Assembly (NCBI GenBank): GCA_019359355.1
Contig: JAHHHM010000012.1
Coordinates: forward strand, 124,001 to 188,000
DNA: 64,000 bases
Direction: 5' to 3'
DNA from: Microcoleus vaginatus WJT46-NPBG5
GTDB taxonomy: Bacteria > Cyanobacteriota > Cyanobacteriia > Cyanobacteriales > Oscillatoriaceae
Below, one piece after another: positions 44,237-53,903 of this stretch (position 1 is the first letter of the stretch; the number at the start of each line of letters is the position of its first letter). A program made the position numbers and the translations under genes. The notes under the pieces are model-generated. The model was not told the DNA's origin and did not search any database. It saw only the letters and a program-made list of their open reading frames with translations.

Positions 44237-46447
44237 ATGAATCAAGAACAGATTGAGAGGCGCTTGCAGCGGTTAAAGGAGGAGCAAGAACTCATCCTTA
44301 ACCAAGTTGATAATGCGATTGCGCTGTTTGACCAATTTGATCGCTTAATTTTGTTTAATCGCAAACTTGCTGAAATTTGGGGGATGTCGCCTGAGTGGCT
44401 TCAAGAGCAGCCTCATTGTGACGTCGTTTTTGCCAAGGTAGTAGAACAACGCTATTGGTCAACTGAGCAGGTAGAACAGCTCAGGCAAGCCCTTGAACAA
44501 ACAGAAAGCGAGAGTGTTTCCCTGTATCTGGAACAGGCAAATGGCATCTGCTTAGAGGTTTATACCACCATGACTTCAGATGGGGGCCGGCTTTTTACGT
44601 TTCGGGATGTCACCGGCTATCGCAGATCCCAAGATAATTTGAACGCTGAAGTCAGGCGTCTGAGATTTATACTCGGTTTAACGGAACGGCTACAAGCGTC
44701 TGTGGAACTACGGGAAATTGGCCAGTTTGCCCTGAGCTACCTGGTACAGGCGATGAATGCTGCCTTTGGGGATGTGAAAGTGATCACCGGCATCGGGATG
44801 GATCGTTACGCCGGCATCCTCACCAATCAAATTTCCACTGAGTTTATTGCCACTCATGGTGTGCCGGCTGTGGCTGAGATGGAGGCAGTGCTGGCTCAAG
44901 GTATTCCCTACGGGCAAGGATTGGTTTGGGAGGTTGTAGAAACCGGCAAACCGTTGTTTATCGATGACTATCAAAACCACCCAAAGGCGGTGCCGGCATT
45001 TCGCCATCCCGGTATCGGGCAGTTGGGCATCTTTCCCATTCCCTCCACCACCGGCAAAATTATTGGGTTGCTCACCTTAGAATCGCGCAATCTGCAAAAA
45101 CTACAGGAAGCACCGCAACAGGATATGCTCCTCGCAGCCTGTCGTACCTTGGGTGTAGCTATCGAACGCGCTGAAGCCCAAGCCCATTTACAGCAGATTA
45201 ATAAAGATTTAGAGCGGGCATCCCAGCTAAAATCCGAGTTTCTGGCGGCGATGTCTCACGAACTGCGGACGCCCCTCAACAGCATTCTGGGCTTCGCAGA
45301 TTTGCTACACCGGCAAACAGGTGGCCCTTTAACTGATCGACAGGTTAATCATGTCAAGGCAATTGAAAAAAGCGGCCAGCATTTGTTGCAATTGATTACG
45401 GATATTCTGGATCTCTCTAAAATTGAAGCCGGCAAAGCTGAGCTAGATGTAGAGCCGGTTTCAATTCCAGAACTGTGCGGGCAGTGTTTAAAAATGATTC
45501 AACCCCGCGCTCAAGCCAAAGGGTTAGCGCTGAGTCTGGAATTAAATTACCAATTCAATGGTGTCATGCTCGATGAGCGCAGAGTTCGGCAGATGCTGAT
45601 TAACTTGCTGTCAAATGCCGTTAAATTCACCCCGGAGGGAGGACGCGTTAAGCTGGCTGGACGTTTAGCTTACGGCACTCAACTGGCGCAAGATGTTCGC
45701 CCTGATACAAGTCCGGTACACCCCATGACGCCGTACCTGTGTTTGGAGGTGAGTGACTCTGGGATCGGGGTGCCCCAGGAAAAGTGGCACTTGCTGTTTC
45801 GCCCGTTTCAGCAGGTAGATTCTTCCTTAACCCGCCGGCATGAAGGCACGGGTTTGGGACTAGCACTGACAAAGCGGCTGGCGGAACTGCATGGGGGGAC
45901 GGTGTCGTTCCAATCAATTGCCGGTGAGGGCAGTACGTTTCGAGTTTGGCTGCCGGTGACGGAACCGCGTCGGGAGGTGCCGGTTGCTCATGAGCGGCTT
46001 GCCAGATTAAGCCGTTCTAGCGCACATACCAGTTTCGATGGAAGTGCAACGGCTGTTAGTGTCAAGCGTGTTTTGGTTGTGGAAGATCAACCTTCTAACC
46101 AAATTTTGATCGCGGAGTTTTTGGAGTCTGAAGGGTACAGGGTTGAGCTAATTTGTGATGGTTCTGCCATGTTGGAGGCGATTCACTCGCCTTTAGTGAC
46201 GGTAAGTTCACTGCCCGATTTGATTTTGATGGATATTCAGCTGCCTGATGTGGAGGGGTTTGAATTGATCCGGCAGCTAAAAGCTCATGCACTTTGGCAA
46301 CGGGTGCCGGTGATTGCGGTGACGGCGATGGCGATGCCGGGAGATCGTGAGCGATGTCTTCAAGCCGGTGCGGATGGCTATTTAAGCAAACCGCTTAATC
46401 TGGATCGCGTGTTTTCAACAGTGCGTTCTTTTGCCGGCTCAACTTAA
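44237..46447 (+). CDS. PAS-GAF hybrid histidine kinase with receiver domain
   Basis: A 736-residue soluble kinase. Residues ~10-130 are a PAS-like domain (DNAIALFDQFDRLILFNRKL), ~150-315 a GAF domain, then HisKA with FLAAMSHELRTPLNSI (His341), HATPase_c (NLLSNAVKFTPEGG, GTGLGLALTKRL) and a C-terminal receiver (VLVVEDQPSNQ; phospho-Asp666 in LILMDIQLPD; YLSKPL). An internal receiver implies a multistep phosphorelay or self-control. The gene is 180 bp downstream of the photoreceptor gene and 165 bp upstream of the REC-cyclase gene, all plus-strand, so its natural target may be the cyclase's receiver, as inferred from position only. Confidence 0.92.
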   Translation: MNQEQIERRLQRLKEEQELILNQVDNAIALFDQFDRLILFNRKLAEIWGMSPEWLQEQPHCDVVFAKVVEQRYWSTEQVEQLRQALEQTESESVSLYLEQANGICLEVYTTMTSDGGRLFTFRDVTGYRRSQDNLNAEVRRLRFILGLTERLQASVELREIGQFALSYLVQAMNAAFGDVKVITGIGMDRYAGILTNQISTEFIATHGVPAVAEMEAVLAQGIPYGQGLVWEVVETGKPLFIDDYQNHPKAVPAFRHPGIGQLGIFPIPSTTGKIIGLLTLESRNLQKLQEAPQQDMLLAACRTLGVAIERAEAQAHLQQINKDLERASQLKSEFLAAMSHELRTPLNSILGFADLLHRQTGGPLTDRQVNHVKAIEKSGQHLLQLITDILDLSKIEAGKAELDVEPVSIPELCGQCLKMIQPRAQAKGLALSLELNYQFNGVMLDERRVRQMLINLLSNAVKFTPEGGRVKLAGRLAYGTQLAQDVRPDTSPVHPMTPYLCLEVSDSGIGVPQEKWHLLFRPFQQVDSSLTRRHEGTGLGLALTKRLAELHGGTVSFQSIAGEGSTFRVWLPVTEPRREVPVAHERLARLSRSSAHTSFDGSATAVSVKRVLVVEDQPSNQILIAEFLESEGYRVELICDGSAMLEAIHSPLVTVSSLPDLILMDIQLPDVEGFELIRQLKAHALWQRVPVIAVTAMAMPGDRERCLQAGADGYLSKPLNLDRVFSTVRSFAGST

Positions 46448-46611
46448 TATAGAGCCGAAGCGAACTATCTCATGGCTTAAAGGCACAAGTGGCCGGCCAA
46501 ACTGAATCAGGGGCATCTAAATTAATTATTAATGATTAAGAGTTTAAAAGTATCACGGGAGAGTTTTAAATTCTTGCACCTGTCCTGCAATGCCAATTTT
46601 TTCTCAATTTT

Positions 46612-47976
46612 ATGTTAAGTAACCAGCCCTGCATTCTGCTTGTTGATGATGAGCCGAGCAATTTATATTTATTAGAAGAATTGCTGCAATCAGAAGGGTA
46701 TGCCACCCTTTTGGCCGAATCAGGGTTCAAAGCGCTAGAACTGGCAAAGACCTCTTTGCCGGCAATGATTTTGCTAGATGTGATGATGCCGGATATGGAT
46801 GGGTTTGAGGTGTGCCGGCGTTTGCGCGAAGATGTGAATTTACAAACGGTGCCGGTGATTTTTTTAACCGCGCTTGATGATGACGATTCTCGTCTCAGGG
46901 GATTAGAGATGATGGGAGATGACTATATTGCAAAGCCGGTTAAAAGTACGTTGCTGTTAAAAAAAATTGCGAGTGTATTGCACCTAAACCAAATGCGAAT
47001 GCAGCAATCGCAAATCCAAATCGGGCAGCAAATGAAGGAAAAAAGTCAACGAAATATGGCAGCAGCTTGGCAAATCAATCAAGCGCTTACGGAAAAATTT
47101 CGGCTTTTTGTCCCCGAACAATTTCTCCAACGTATTGCGCCGCGTGGTGTGGAATCGATTGAGTTGGGAAATGCGAAGGAGGAAGAATTATCGATTGTCT
47201 TTTGCGATATTCGCGGCTTTACGGCTATTGCAGAATCCCAACAAGCGATTGATACCTTTAACTGGTTAAATGCGTTTTTTACGCAGATGAATCAAGCCAT
47301 TTCCTCCCATTTTGGCTTTATTGATAAGTTTTTGGGCGATGCAATTATGGCAGTTTTTGACCGGGAAGGACAGCACGCGCAAGATGCTTTGAATGCGGCA
47401 GTTATGATGCGGCAAAACCTGCGCGAGTTTAATGCTAGCCGGGATTTATTTAATTTAAAAGAGCCGGTGAATATTGGGATTGGGCTACACACCGGCAGGG
47501 GTTTGATCGGCACACTTGGGGCGGATTCTCGCATGGACTCAACCGTCATTGGTGATGTGGTGAATACGGCGTCTCGGTTGGAAGATTTGACAAAAGTTTA
47601 TGGATGCCAGGTGATTGTTAGTGATGCTGCAATTGCTCAGTTAAATCAACCAGAGTTTTTTCATTTACGCTGGATTGATCGCGTCGCGCCGCGTGGCAAG
47701 CAGCAAGCGATTAATATCTACGAGGTACTAGGTTCGCAAACCCATCCCCTTGATGAGGCGAAGATCCTGTCGTTGCCGGCATTTGAGATGGGAATTCAAT
47801 CATGGCAGCAGGGAAACTTCCCGCTTGCTTTAGCATCTTTTGAAGATATTTTTAATAAAAATAGGATAGATAGCGTTGCGGCGCTTTACATTCGACGCTG
47901 CGAGTCTCGCTTAAGTTCACTACCGCCAGATTTCGAGCAAAGTGGGTCGACGTGGGATGGACTGTCGGTGGGGTAA
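46612..47976 (+). CDS. Response-regulator class III adenylate cyclase (REC-CHD)
   Basis: 454 residues. Residues ~5-125 are a receiver (ILLVDDEPSN; Asp56 in ILLDVMMPDMDG; IAKPVK). A helical linker leads to a class III cyclase domain (~185-370): metal-binding Asp199 (VFCDIRGFT) and Asp243 (FLGDAIMAVF), adenine-selecting Lys239 (IDKFLGD) and Asp315 (TVIGDVVNTA), and transition-state Asn318 and Arg322. The set predicts an active adenylate cyclase rather than a guanylate cyclase. It closes a plus-strand trio with the photoreceptor and the hybrid kinase. Phosphorylation of Asp56 would be the natural control. A receptor for its product might be the NKFDE GAF protein at 24.7 kb. Confidence 0.93.
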   Translation: MLSNQPCILLVDDEPSNLYLLEELLQSEGYATLLAESGFKALELAKTSLPAMILLDVMMPDMDGFEVCRRLREDVNLQTVPVIFLTALDDDDSRLRGLEMMGDDYIAKPVKSTLLLKKIASVLHLNQMRMQQSQIQIGQQMKEKSQRNMAAAWQINQALTEKFRLFVPEQFLQRIAPRGVESIELGNAKEEELSIVFCDIRGFTAIAESQQAIDTFNWLNAFFTQMNQAISSHFGFIDKFLGDAIMAVFDREGQHAQDALNAAVMMRQNLREFNASRDLFNLKEPVNIGIGLHTGRGLIGTLGADSRMDSTVIGDVVNTASRLEDLTKVYGCQVIVSDAAIAQLNQPEFFHLRWIDRVAPRGKQQAINIYEVLGSQTHPLDEAKILSLPAFEMGIQSWQQGNFPLALASFEDIFNKNRIDSVAALYIRRCESRLSSLPPDFEQSGSTWDGLSVG

Positions 47977-48223
47977 ACAAACTCATCAGTTTGCCACTAC
48001 AAATGTGTTTAAGGCAATGAGATCGGCTGCTTTTAAAGGCGCTGAGAGATAAGCTTGATAAATTATTATCTTTGACTTTCGGTTGTGGCCAGCCGTAAAT
48101 ACACAACATCAATATTTACTTGTCACAATAGTAATAGAGACTACTCGACAGTCCGTAAAGTCATAGAGACAATACGGACTTTCTTAGCCAATCACAACAC
48201 AAGCATATTCAAGAGGTTTAAAA

Positions 48224-49096
48224 ATGGCAACTCTCCAACAGCGCCGACCTGAAAATATCGCTGGCGATTTTTATGTTGACACTACCTGCATTGATTGCGA
48301 TACGTGCCGATGGATGACTCCGGAGGTGTTTCACAGTGCCGGTGATCAGTCAGCAGTTTATCACCAACCCACTGACGAAGCCGAAAGATTGAAAGCGATG
48401 CAAGCACTTTTGGCTTGTCCGACCGCTTCTATAGGCACGGTTGAGAAGCCAAAAGATATTAAAGAAGCACAGCAAAGTTTTCCCATCCCCGTTACAGAAA
48501 ATATTTACCATTGTGGCTACCATGCTGAAGATTCTTATGGGGCAGCAAGTTACTTAATTACCCGACCAGAAGGCAATATTTTGGTTGATTCTCCTCGGTT
48601 TTCCCCGCCGTTAGTCAAGCGCATAGAAGCAATGGGAGGGATTGACTATTTGTATCTCACTCACCGAGATGACGTGGCAGATCATCAGAAGTTTCACGAA
48701 CATTTTGGATGTGAGCGAATTTTACATCAAGATGAGATCAATGCCGGCACTCGTGATGTGGAAATTCAATTGGCTGGATTTGAGCCGTTAGAATTAGCAA
48801 CAGATTTGTTAATTATTCCCGTTCCAGGTCACACGAAAGGTCACACGGTTTTGCTGTACAAAAACAAGTTTCTCTTCACCGGCGATCATCTTGCTTGGTC
48901 TGCGGATCGCAACCATCTAATTGCTTTTCGCAATGCCTGCTGGTACTCGTGGCCAGAATTGCTTCAGTCAATGCGCCGGCTGACTGAGTATGAGTTTGAA
49001 TGGGTGCTTCCCGGTCATGGCCGCCGGTTTCATGCAGATAAAGAGGGTATGCGGCAAGAGATGCGGCAATGTATTGCTTGGATGGAAAGGCAATAG
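48224..49096 (+). CDS. MBL-fold metallohydrolase with N-terminal ferredoxin domain
   Basis: 290 residues. The N-terminal ~70 residues are a single-cluster ferredoxin-like domain (TTCIDCDTCRWM plus LLACPTASIG). The rest is a metallo-beta-lactamase fold: YLTHRDDVADHQKFHEHF (HxxDDxxxH with slight variation), PVPGHTKGHTVLLY, LFTGDHL and VLPGHGRRFH carry the His and Asp ligands of the two-metal site. Such fused proteins are known in cyanobacteria and plants, with unknown substrate, possibly redox-controlled hydrolysis of thioesters or similar. The ATG is preceded by AAGAGGTTTAAAA. Stands alone. Confidence 0.88.
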   Translation: MATLQQRRPENIAGDFYVDTTCIDCDTCRWMTPEVFHSAGDQSAVYHQPTDEAERLKAMQALLACPTASIGTVEKPKDIKEAQQSFPIPVTENIYHCGYHAEDSYGAASYLITRPEGNILVDSPRFSPPLVKRIEAMGGIDYLYLTHRDDVADHQKFHEHFGCERILHQDEINAGTRDVEIQLAGFEPLELATDLLIIPVPGHTKGHTVLLYKNKFLFTGDHLAWSADRNHLIAFRNACWYSWPELLQSMRRLTEYEFEWVLPGHGRRFHADKEGMRQEMRQCIAWMERQ

Positions 49097-49309
49097 AAAA
49101 AGCCGGCATTATAAATAAGGTGGTAATTCTAATTGCATTTGGTAGTTAAACAGGTATTTAACTATCAAAATTTTAATGAATATATTTTGTCAAATACCCA
49201 TTCAAGATAAATTGTTGAAAAACTCAATGGACTTACCCTCTATAAAATTGTATGGTATGGAAGGGAGGTATTTTTAATTTATACTGGTTCATCTTATCCG
49301 GTGAGTTTG

Positions 49310-49630
49310 ATGCCAAAACTATTTATCTGGGCTTTAGTCTTGTTGTGTGGTAGCCTCTTTACTGTCTGTGACTCTTTAAGCGCAAATTGGGGAAAGACTG
49401 GGGACTTGAAAAGTATCGCGATTGTTTGTCTGCTTTCCCCAACTACCTACCTGTGTTTTGGGTTTTTAAATCAAAAAATTAAACTCGGTGTTGCCGGCTC
49501 TTTAGTGAATCTAATTATTGTCATTGGGACTGTTTTAGTGGGAACCTTCTATTTTCACGAAATGTTGAGTAGAACTCAAATGTTAGGATTGGCTTTTGCG
49601 TGTCTTGCTATTGTTTTACTGAGTGCTTAA
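49310..49630 (+). CDS. Small four-helix membrane protein (SMR/EamA-like)
   Basis: About 106 residues with four hydrophobic helices: LFIWALVLLCGSLFTVCDSL, SIAIVCLLSPTTYLCFGFL, LVNLIIVIGTVLVGTFYF and LGLAFACLAIVLLSA. The size and layout are like a small multidrug resistance-type or half-EamA transporter, which dimerise, but the SMR Glu in helix 1 is missing, so drug/proton exchange is doubtful. The start ATG at 49310 has GGTGAG just upstream; an in-frame GTG at 49301 is the alternative. No clear partner. Confidence 0.7.
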   Translation: MPKLFIWALVLLCGSLFTVCDSLSANWGKTGDLKSIAIVCLLSPTTYLCFGFLNQKIKLGVAGSLVNLIIVIGTVLVGTFYFHEMLSRTQMLGLAFACLAIVLLSA

Positions 49631-49733
49631 AAGCAAATTTAGCTAATATAGAAGCGATTGAAACCGCAGCTACACAAACTAAGTCCGCCGACGCGGACTT
49701 AAGATTTGTCTAACCGCGATTGATTTTGAAAAG

Positions 49734-50090
49734 CTATTTTGACCGCGTAATCTCAACGGTAATTTTACCGCCAAAGTCAGGGATGGGGGCAGCCGGCTTG
49801 CTTAAACGAACTTGGACTTGTTGCACCTGCGCCGGTTCCAAACTTGCCTCTGCGATCGCATCAACTAATCGCTCGATTAAGGCAAATTTAGAAGTTTTTA
49901 CTAAGTGCTGGATGGTAGAAATTACGCTGCGATAATCGAGGGTGTCTTCGATGTGATCACTTTTGCCGGCGACTGCTAAATCCACCCAAAGTGTGATGTC
50001 CACTTCAAACCATTGACCCAGAACTTGTTCCTCTGGCAGGTAGCCGGTATATCCATAACATTTGATGCCGGTGAGTTGAATTGAATCCAT
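49734..50090 (-). CDS. folB: Dihydroneopterin aldolase
   Basis: Cleaves 7,8-dihydroneopterin to 6-hydroxymethyl-dihydropterin and glycolaldehyde in folate synthesis. Motifs are IKCYGYTGYLPEEQVLGQWF (catalytic Tyr and conserved Glu), DLAVAGKSDHIEDTLDYRSV, FALIERLVDAIAE and VQQVQVRLSKPAAPIPDFGG (Lys and Pro of the active site). 118 residues, normal for the monomer of an octamer. Monocistronic, convergent with the small membrane-protein gene. Confidence 0.94.
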   Translation of the reverse strand: MDSIQLTGIKCYGYTGYLPEEQVLGQWFEVDITLWVDLAVAGKSDHIEDTLDYRSVISTIQHLVKTSKFALIERLVDAIAEASLEPAQVQQVQVRLSKPAAPIPDFGGKITVEITRSK

Positions 50091-50550
50091 TAACTTGTTA
50101 CTCCACTACAGTTGTCTGCCAATTATCTACCGAGGAGAGTTCCTTTGCCTCCAACCCAATCAAATCTTGAATGTGATTCGAGATTGTTATTGTAAGTGGG
50201 ACTGAAACGCAAAGTTGTAAAGCAAATTTAAATCACTGCAATTTTTCACCACCCATGTGAGTTATTAGTTGTTCGTTGCCTGTTGTGCCAGTAAAGTGAT
50301 GGATGAAGGATAAAAAATTAACGATTAATTGCCTTGTTTTTATTATTCATTACTTATTATTTTATTTTTTCTAGCTGATTTTTGAATTTAAACTCCTCCG
50401 ATAAACTCAGAAAATGCTAACAATTTTATGCAGTTTATTGGGCATTTAAAGTTTTTTGTCAAAGGGTGATTTATGACTCATTTTTATATTAGATGAGCGC
50501 TTTTTTTCCAAATGATGGATAAGCGCTCACCAAAAATAAAACAGCGTTTT
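50091..50550. other. AT-rich spacer with a palindromic hairpin
   Basis: TGAGCGCT (50494-50501) and AGCGCTCA (50522-50529) form an 8-bp stem just past the proA stop; the loop holds a T-run on the plus strand. It could act as a terminator for proA on the minus strand, but has no U-tail there. No gene recognised in the rest. Confidence 0.4.
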
Positions 50551-51855
50551 CTACAAATCTTTGTGCGTGAAAGGTTTAGCATCCTTGCCAGAATAAGTGG
50601 CCGCAATATGCCCGTCACCGGCAACTTTATATTTATACGTGATTAATCCTTCTAAACCCACCGGCCCGCGAGGTGGCATTTGTTGGGTGCTGATTCCAAC
50701 TTCCGCACCGAAACCGTAACGAAATCCATCAGCAAAGCGTGTGGAACAGTTATGAAAAACACCGGCAGCATCCACTTGATTTAAAAATGTCTCAGCGGCG
50801 GCGGCATCTTCAGTAGCAATCGCATCCGTATGTTTGGAGCCATAAGTATTGATATGGTCAATTGCCTCTGCCAAAGAATCCACAATTTTAATGGATAAGA
50901 TTAAATCGCTGTATTCAGTTGACCAGTCTGCTTCCGTTGCCGGCACAACATTGATAAACTCGCGGCTGCGCTCATCTCCGCGTAATTCAACATTCCGTTC
51001 TTGCAACGCCTTGGCAACTGCTGGCAAAAATTCAGCAGCAATTTCTTGGTGAACCAATAACGTTTCTATGGCATTGCAAGCAGCCGGGTACTGAGTTTTT
51101 GCATCCACTGCAATGGTTACCGCTTTTTCAATATCTGCGGCTTTATCCACATAAAGATGACAAATTCCATCCGCATGACCCAGCACTGGAATACGAGTAT
51201 TTTCCTGTACAAATCGCACAAAAGAATTAGATCCTCTGGGAATAATTAAATCCACATACTCATCTAGCTTCAGCAACGCTTGAATTTCTTCTCTTGTTGT
51301 CAACAATTGCACTGCATCTGATTTAACTGCGGTTGTCGATAAACCTTGATGAATTGCTTTCACTAACGCTTGACAAGAGCGCACTGCTTCCTGTCCACCT
51401 TTGAGGATGACACCGTTGCCAGATTTAAGTGCGAGGGCGGTAATTTGAATTAATGCGTCGGGACGGGCTTCAAAAATGACACCCACCACTCCCAAAGGAC
51501 AAGTGATGCGTTTGAGGATTAACCCTTCATCAAGCTGCCGGTGAATTTGAACAGCACCCACCGGATCGGGCAATTTACCCACATCTCGCACACCGGCGAT
51601 CGCTCCTTTGAGCTTCGTCTCGTCCAATTTCAGCCGGCTGTAAAGTGGTTTAGCAATACCGGCCATCTCTGCGGCTTCGCAATCTGCTGCATTCGCTGCC
51701 AAAATATCGCCGGCAGCCGCTTCTAAAGCCTGGGCAATCGCTTCAATCGCTTGGTTTTTCGCTTCGGTGGAGAGAATTGCCAGCTGGCGTGCAGCTTGAC
51801 GCGTCTGCTGAGCGATCGCTGTCAGAGGAAGAGAAGCTATCGGAGTAGTGGTCAT
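50551..51855 (-). CDS. proA: Gamma-glutamyl phosphate reductase
   Basis: Second step of proline synthesis: NADPH-dependent reduction of gamma-glutamyl phosphate to glutamate semialdehyde. The ALDH-like fold is recognised by [51 protein letters not shown] and the catalytic Cys in [15 protein letters not shown]-terminal [18 protein letters not shown] and [15 protein letters not shown] match well. 434 residues, as usual. The partner kinase gene proB is not in the window. It is divergent from the M48-like fragment. Confidence 0.97.
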   Translation of the reverse strand: MTTTPIASLPLTAIAQQTRQAARQLAILSTEAKNQAIEAIAQALEAAAGDILAANAADCEAAEMAGIAKPLYSRLKLDETKLKGAIAGVRDVGKLPDPVGAVQIHRQLDEGLILKRITCPLGVVGVIFEARPDALIQITALALKSGNGVILKGGQEAVRSCQALVKAIHQGLSTTAVKSDAVQLLTTREEIQALLKLDEYVDLIIPRGSNSFVRFVQENTRIPVLGHADGICHLYVDKAADIEKAVTIAVDAKTQYPAACNAIETLLVHQEIAAEFLPAVAKALQERNVELRGDERSREFINVVPATEADWSTEYSDLILSIKIVDSLAEAIDHINTYGSKHTDAIATEDAAAAETFLNQVDAAGVFHNCSTRFADGFRYGFGAEVGISTQQMPPRGPVGLEGLITYKYKVAGDGHIAATYSGKDAKPFTHKDL

Positions 51856-51890
51856 GGTTTTGAATCAAACGCCAAAGTTTCGCCAAAATA

Positions 51891-52322
51891 TTGGCTGCTC
51901 TTTCAATCGTAGTGCAACCTGTACAGAAATCAGCCAAGCTGCCTTTTGCCAGTTCTTTGTGGGGGGTGCCGGCCAAGTTAGAGGGTGAGTTGATCGGGCG
52001 CGGGGATGCCGGTTATGCGTTTGGATCGGATCTGAAGGTACAAGATCGGACTGGGTTAATGTATTTGCGTTATGCGTCTCGTTTCGCGCCAGTTGGGAAT
52101 TTCTTCTTTGGCATGAAACGAGTTAAAAGCCTGATTGGGGGGCAAGTGGGTACTTTGGGTTGGTTCCGTCGCGGTGTCGCACCGTGGATGGATTTGATAC
52201 AGATGAATAGTGAAAGCGGCACGGTGGTGAATAGTTACCATCGTTTCTGGTCGTTTGTGGTGGGTGCCGGTGCGATCATACTCGGTGTTGTTGTAGCAGT
52301 GGTTTTAGCCGGCAGCGTTTAA
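51891..52322 (+). pseudogene. Orphan C-terminal fragment resembling cyanobacterial M48-type membrane metalloproteases
   Basis: A 143-codon frame without an ATG start. The segment LWGVPAKLEGELIGR, SDLKVQDRTGLMYLRYASRF, RVKSLIGGQVGTLGWFRRGV and a terminal hydrophobic helix (VVGAGAIILGVVVAVVLAG) resembles, from memory, the C-terminal OB-like and membrane part of large cyanobacterial M48 peptidase proteins. The zinc motif HEXXH and the membrane-bound N-terminal half are missing, and the fragment begins within 40 bp of the divergent proA start. It could still be translated from a GTG (51911 or later) as a small membrane protein, but truncation is the simpler reading. Confidence 0.55.
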
Positions 52323-52464
52323 TTTCAATTGTGCCGGCAAAGCCGGTTCATTCTCCCGTTTTCTTAAGGAAACGGGTTTTTTTTGAAAAAGTTACGAATT
52401 ATGAGTTATTGATGGTTAGTTCTGACATCCTTTGCCTTGTTTGGTACACCACTCAAAATTCTTT

Positions 52465-53433
52465 ATGTCTTACGAACAAGAGAAACAAGTTGCCATTGAA
52501 GCTGCAATTGCGGCGGCGAAACTGTGTGAGCAAGTCCGCGCTGCAATCCTGGCAGCGATGGAAAAAAGCGACAAAAGCCCGGTGACAATTGCTGATTATG
52601 GTTCTCAGGCGGTGATTTGCAAGGCGATCTCTGAGGCGTATCCCGACGATCCAGTTGTGGGTGAGGAGGATGCCGCCCAACTTCGAGAGCCGGCGATGGC
52701 GGAGAATTTAACAAAAATCACAAATTACGTCAAAGAATTAATTGCCGACGCAACACCTGAGCAAGTGCTGGACTGGATTGATCGGGGCAATGGCACGGTA
52801 GCGCCGCGTTATTGGACACTCGACCCGATTGATGGCACGAAAGGGTTTTTACGTCAAGATCAATATGCGGTGGCAATCGCGCTAGTGGAAGCCGGTGATA
52901 TAAAAGTAGGGGTTTTGGCTTGCCCTGCGCTGCCGGTGGAAGGCGGCGAAACCGGGGCGCTATTTGTAGCAGTACGAGGTGAAGGGGCACAGATGATGCC
53001 ACTTGCCGGCGGTGAATTGCGCCCAATTCAGGTAATGAGTGCCGGCAATGTCAGCAATTTCTGCTTTGTGGAGAGTGTGGAAGCGGCACACAGCGATCAG
53101 TCGCGGCAAGATGCAGTAGCAAAGGCGGTGGGCATTACTGCGCCCTCTGTGCGGATGGATTCTCAGGCGAAGTATGGGGCGGTGGCGTGTGGGATGGCGA
53201 CACTTTACTTGCGCTTGCCGTCGCCGAAGACGCCAGATTACCGGGAGAATATTTGGGATCACGCTGCCGGTGCGATTGTGGTGGAAGAAGCCGGTGGACG
53301 TGTCACAGATATGTATGGCATTCCCCTAAATTTTTCTGAAGCAACCAAGATGGTGAATAACCAGGGTGTCGTTGTCAGTAATGGGGCGATTCACGACGCA
53401 GTGTTAGAGGTGTTTCGGGAGAAGATGCCGTAG
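52465..53433 (+). CDS. HAL2/CysQ-type 3'(2'),5'-bisphosphate nucleotidase
   Basis: Removes the 3'-phosphate from 3'-phosphoadenosine 5'-phosphate (PAP) or PAPS, a lithium-sensitive step in sulfur assimilation. Inositol-phosphatase superfamily motifs: PVTIADYGSQAV, VGEEDAAQL, LDPIDGTKGFLRQDQYAVA (metal-binding Asps) and NIWDHAAGAIVVEEAGG. The length (322 residues) and the insert between the first two motifs are as in the plant/yeast HAL2 group more than E. coli CysQ. ATG at 52465 (MSYEQEKQ) is preferred over the in-frame ATG at 52432. Stands alone. Confidence 0.92.
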   Translation: MSYEQEKQVAIEAAIAAAKLCEQVRAAILAAMEKSDKSPVTIADYGSQAVICKAISEAYPDDPVVGEEDAAQLREPAMAENLTKITNYVKELIADATPEQVLDWIDRGNGTVAPRYWTLDPIDGTKGFLRQDQYAVAIALVEAGDIKVGVLACPALPVEGGETGALFVAVRGEGAQMMPLAGGELRPIQVMSAGNVSNFCFVESVEAAHSDQSRQDAVAKAVGITAPSVRMDSQAKYGAVACGMATLYLRLPSPKTPDYRENIWDHAAGAIVVEEAGGRVTDMYGIPLNFSEATKMVNNQGVVVSNGAIHDAVLEVFREKMP

Positions 53434-53603
53434 TATTGCAAGAATAATGAAGAGAATTTAAAGCCTGCCGGTGTCGGTTTCTTGAGAATTCATCTGTGAA
53501 ACTAGATGCCGGTGGGTTGAACTTCCACTAAATTTAGGACTTCTGCAGTTAATGGGAGTTGCTTATCTTGAAGCATTTAACATCTATTTATTTCCCTGCA
53601 CTT

Positions 53604-53903
53604 CTAAGGTTGAGATTCTTCTGCCAACTTTCTTACCTCTTCAACCGGCAAGTTTAACGCCTCAGCAATGAACTCCAAACTCGATCCCAACTGAAGCATT
53701 CGCCGCAATATCTCTAATTTGCTAATCTGCTTCCCTTCTTCCACGCCTTCCTGCTTGGCTTCTTGATAAACTCTGGTTTGTTTAAACTCACTTAATCCCA
53801 ACATTTGCTCAATCTCCTCCAGGCTTAACTGCGGCAACTTGTAGAGCATATCTGAGAAATTAACCGCTTTTAAGTATCCAACATCTCTCCTTTTCGCCGG
53901 CAC
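53604..53903 (-). pseudogene. Duplicated C-terminal tail of the adjacent Rpn-type nuclease gene
   Basis: The frame of 99 codons has about 20 unrelated residues (MPAKRRDVGYLKAVNFSDML) and then ~78 residues that copy the C-terminus of the neighbouring 266-residue protein, from YKLPQLSLEEIEQMLGL to the stop, with only a few substitutions. The nuclease domain is missing. It is a product of a tandem partial duplication and probably not functional by itself, though it could be a dimerisation tail. Confidence 0.7.
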
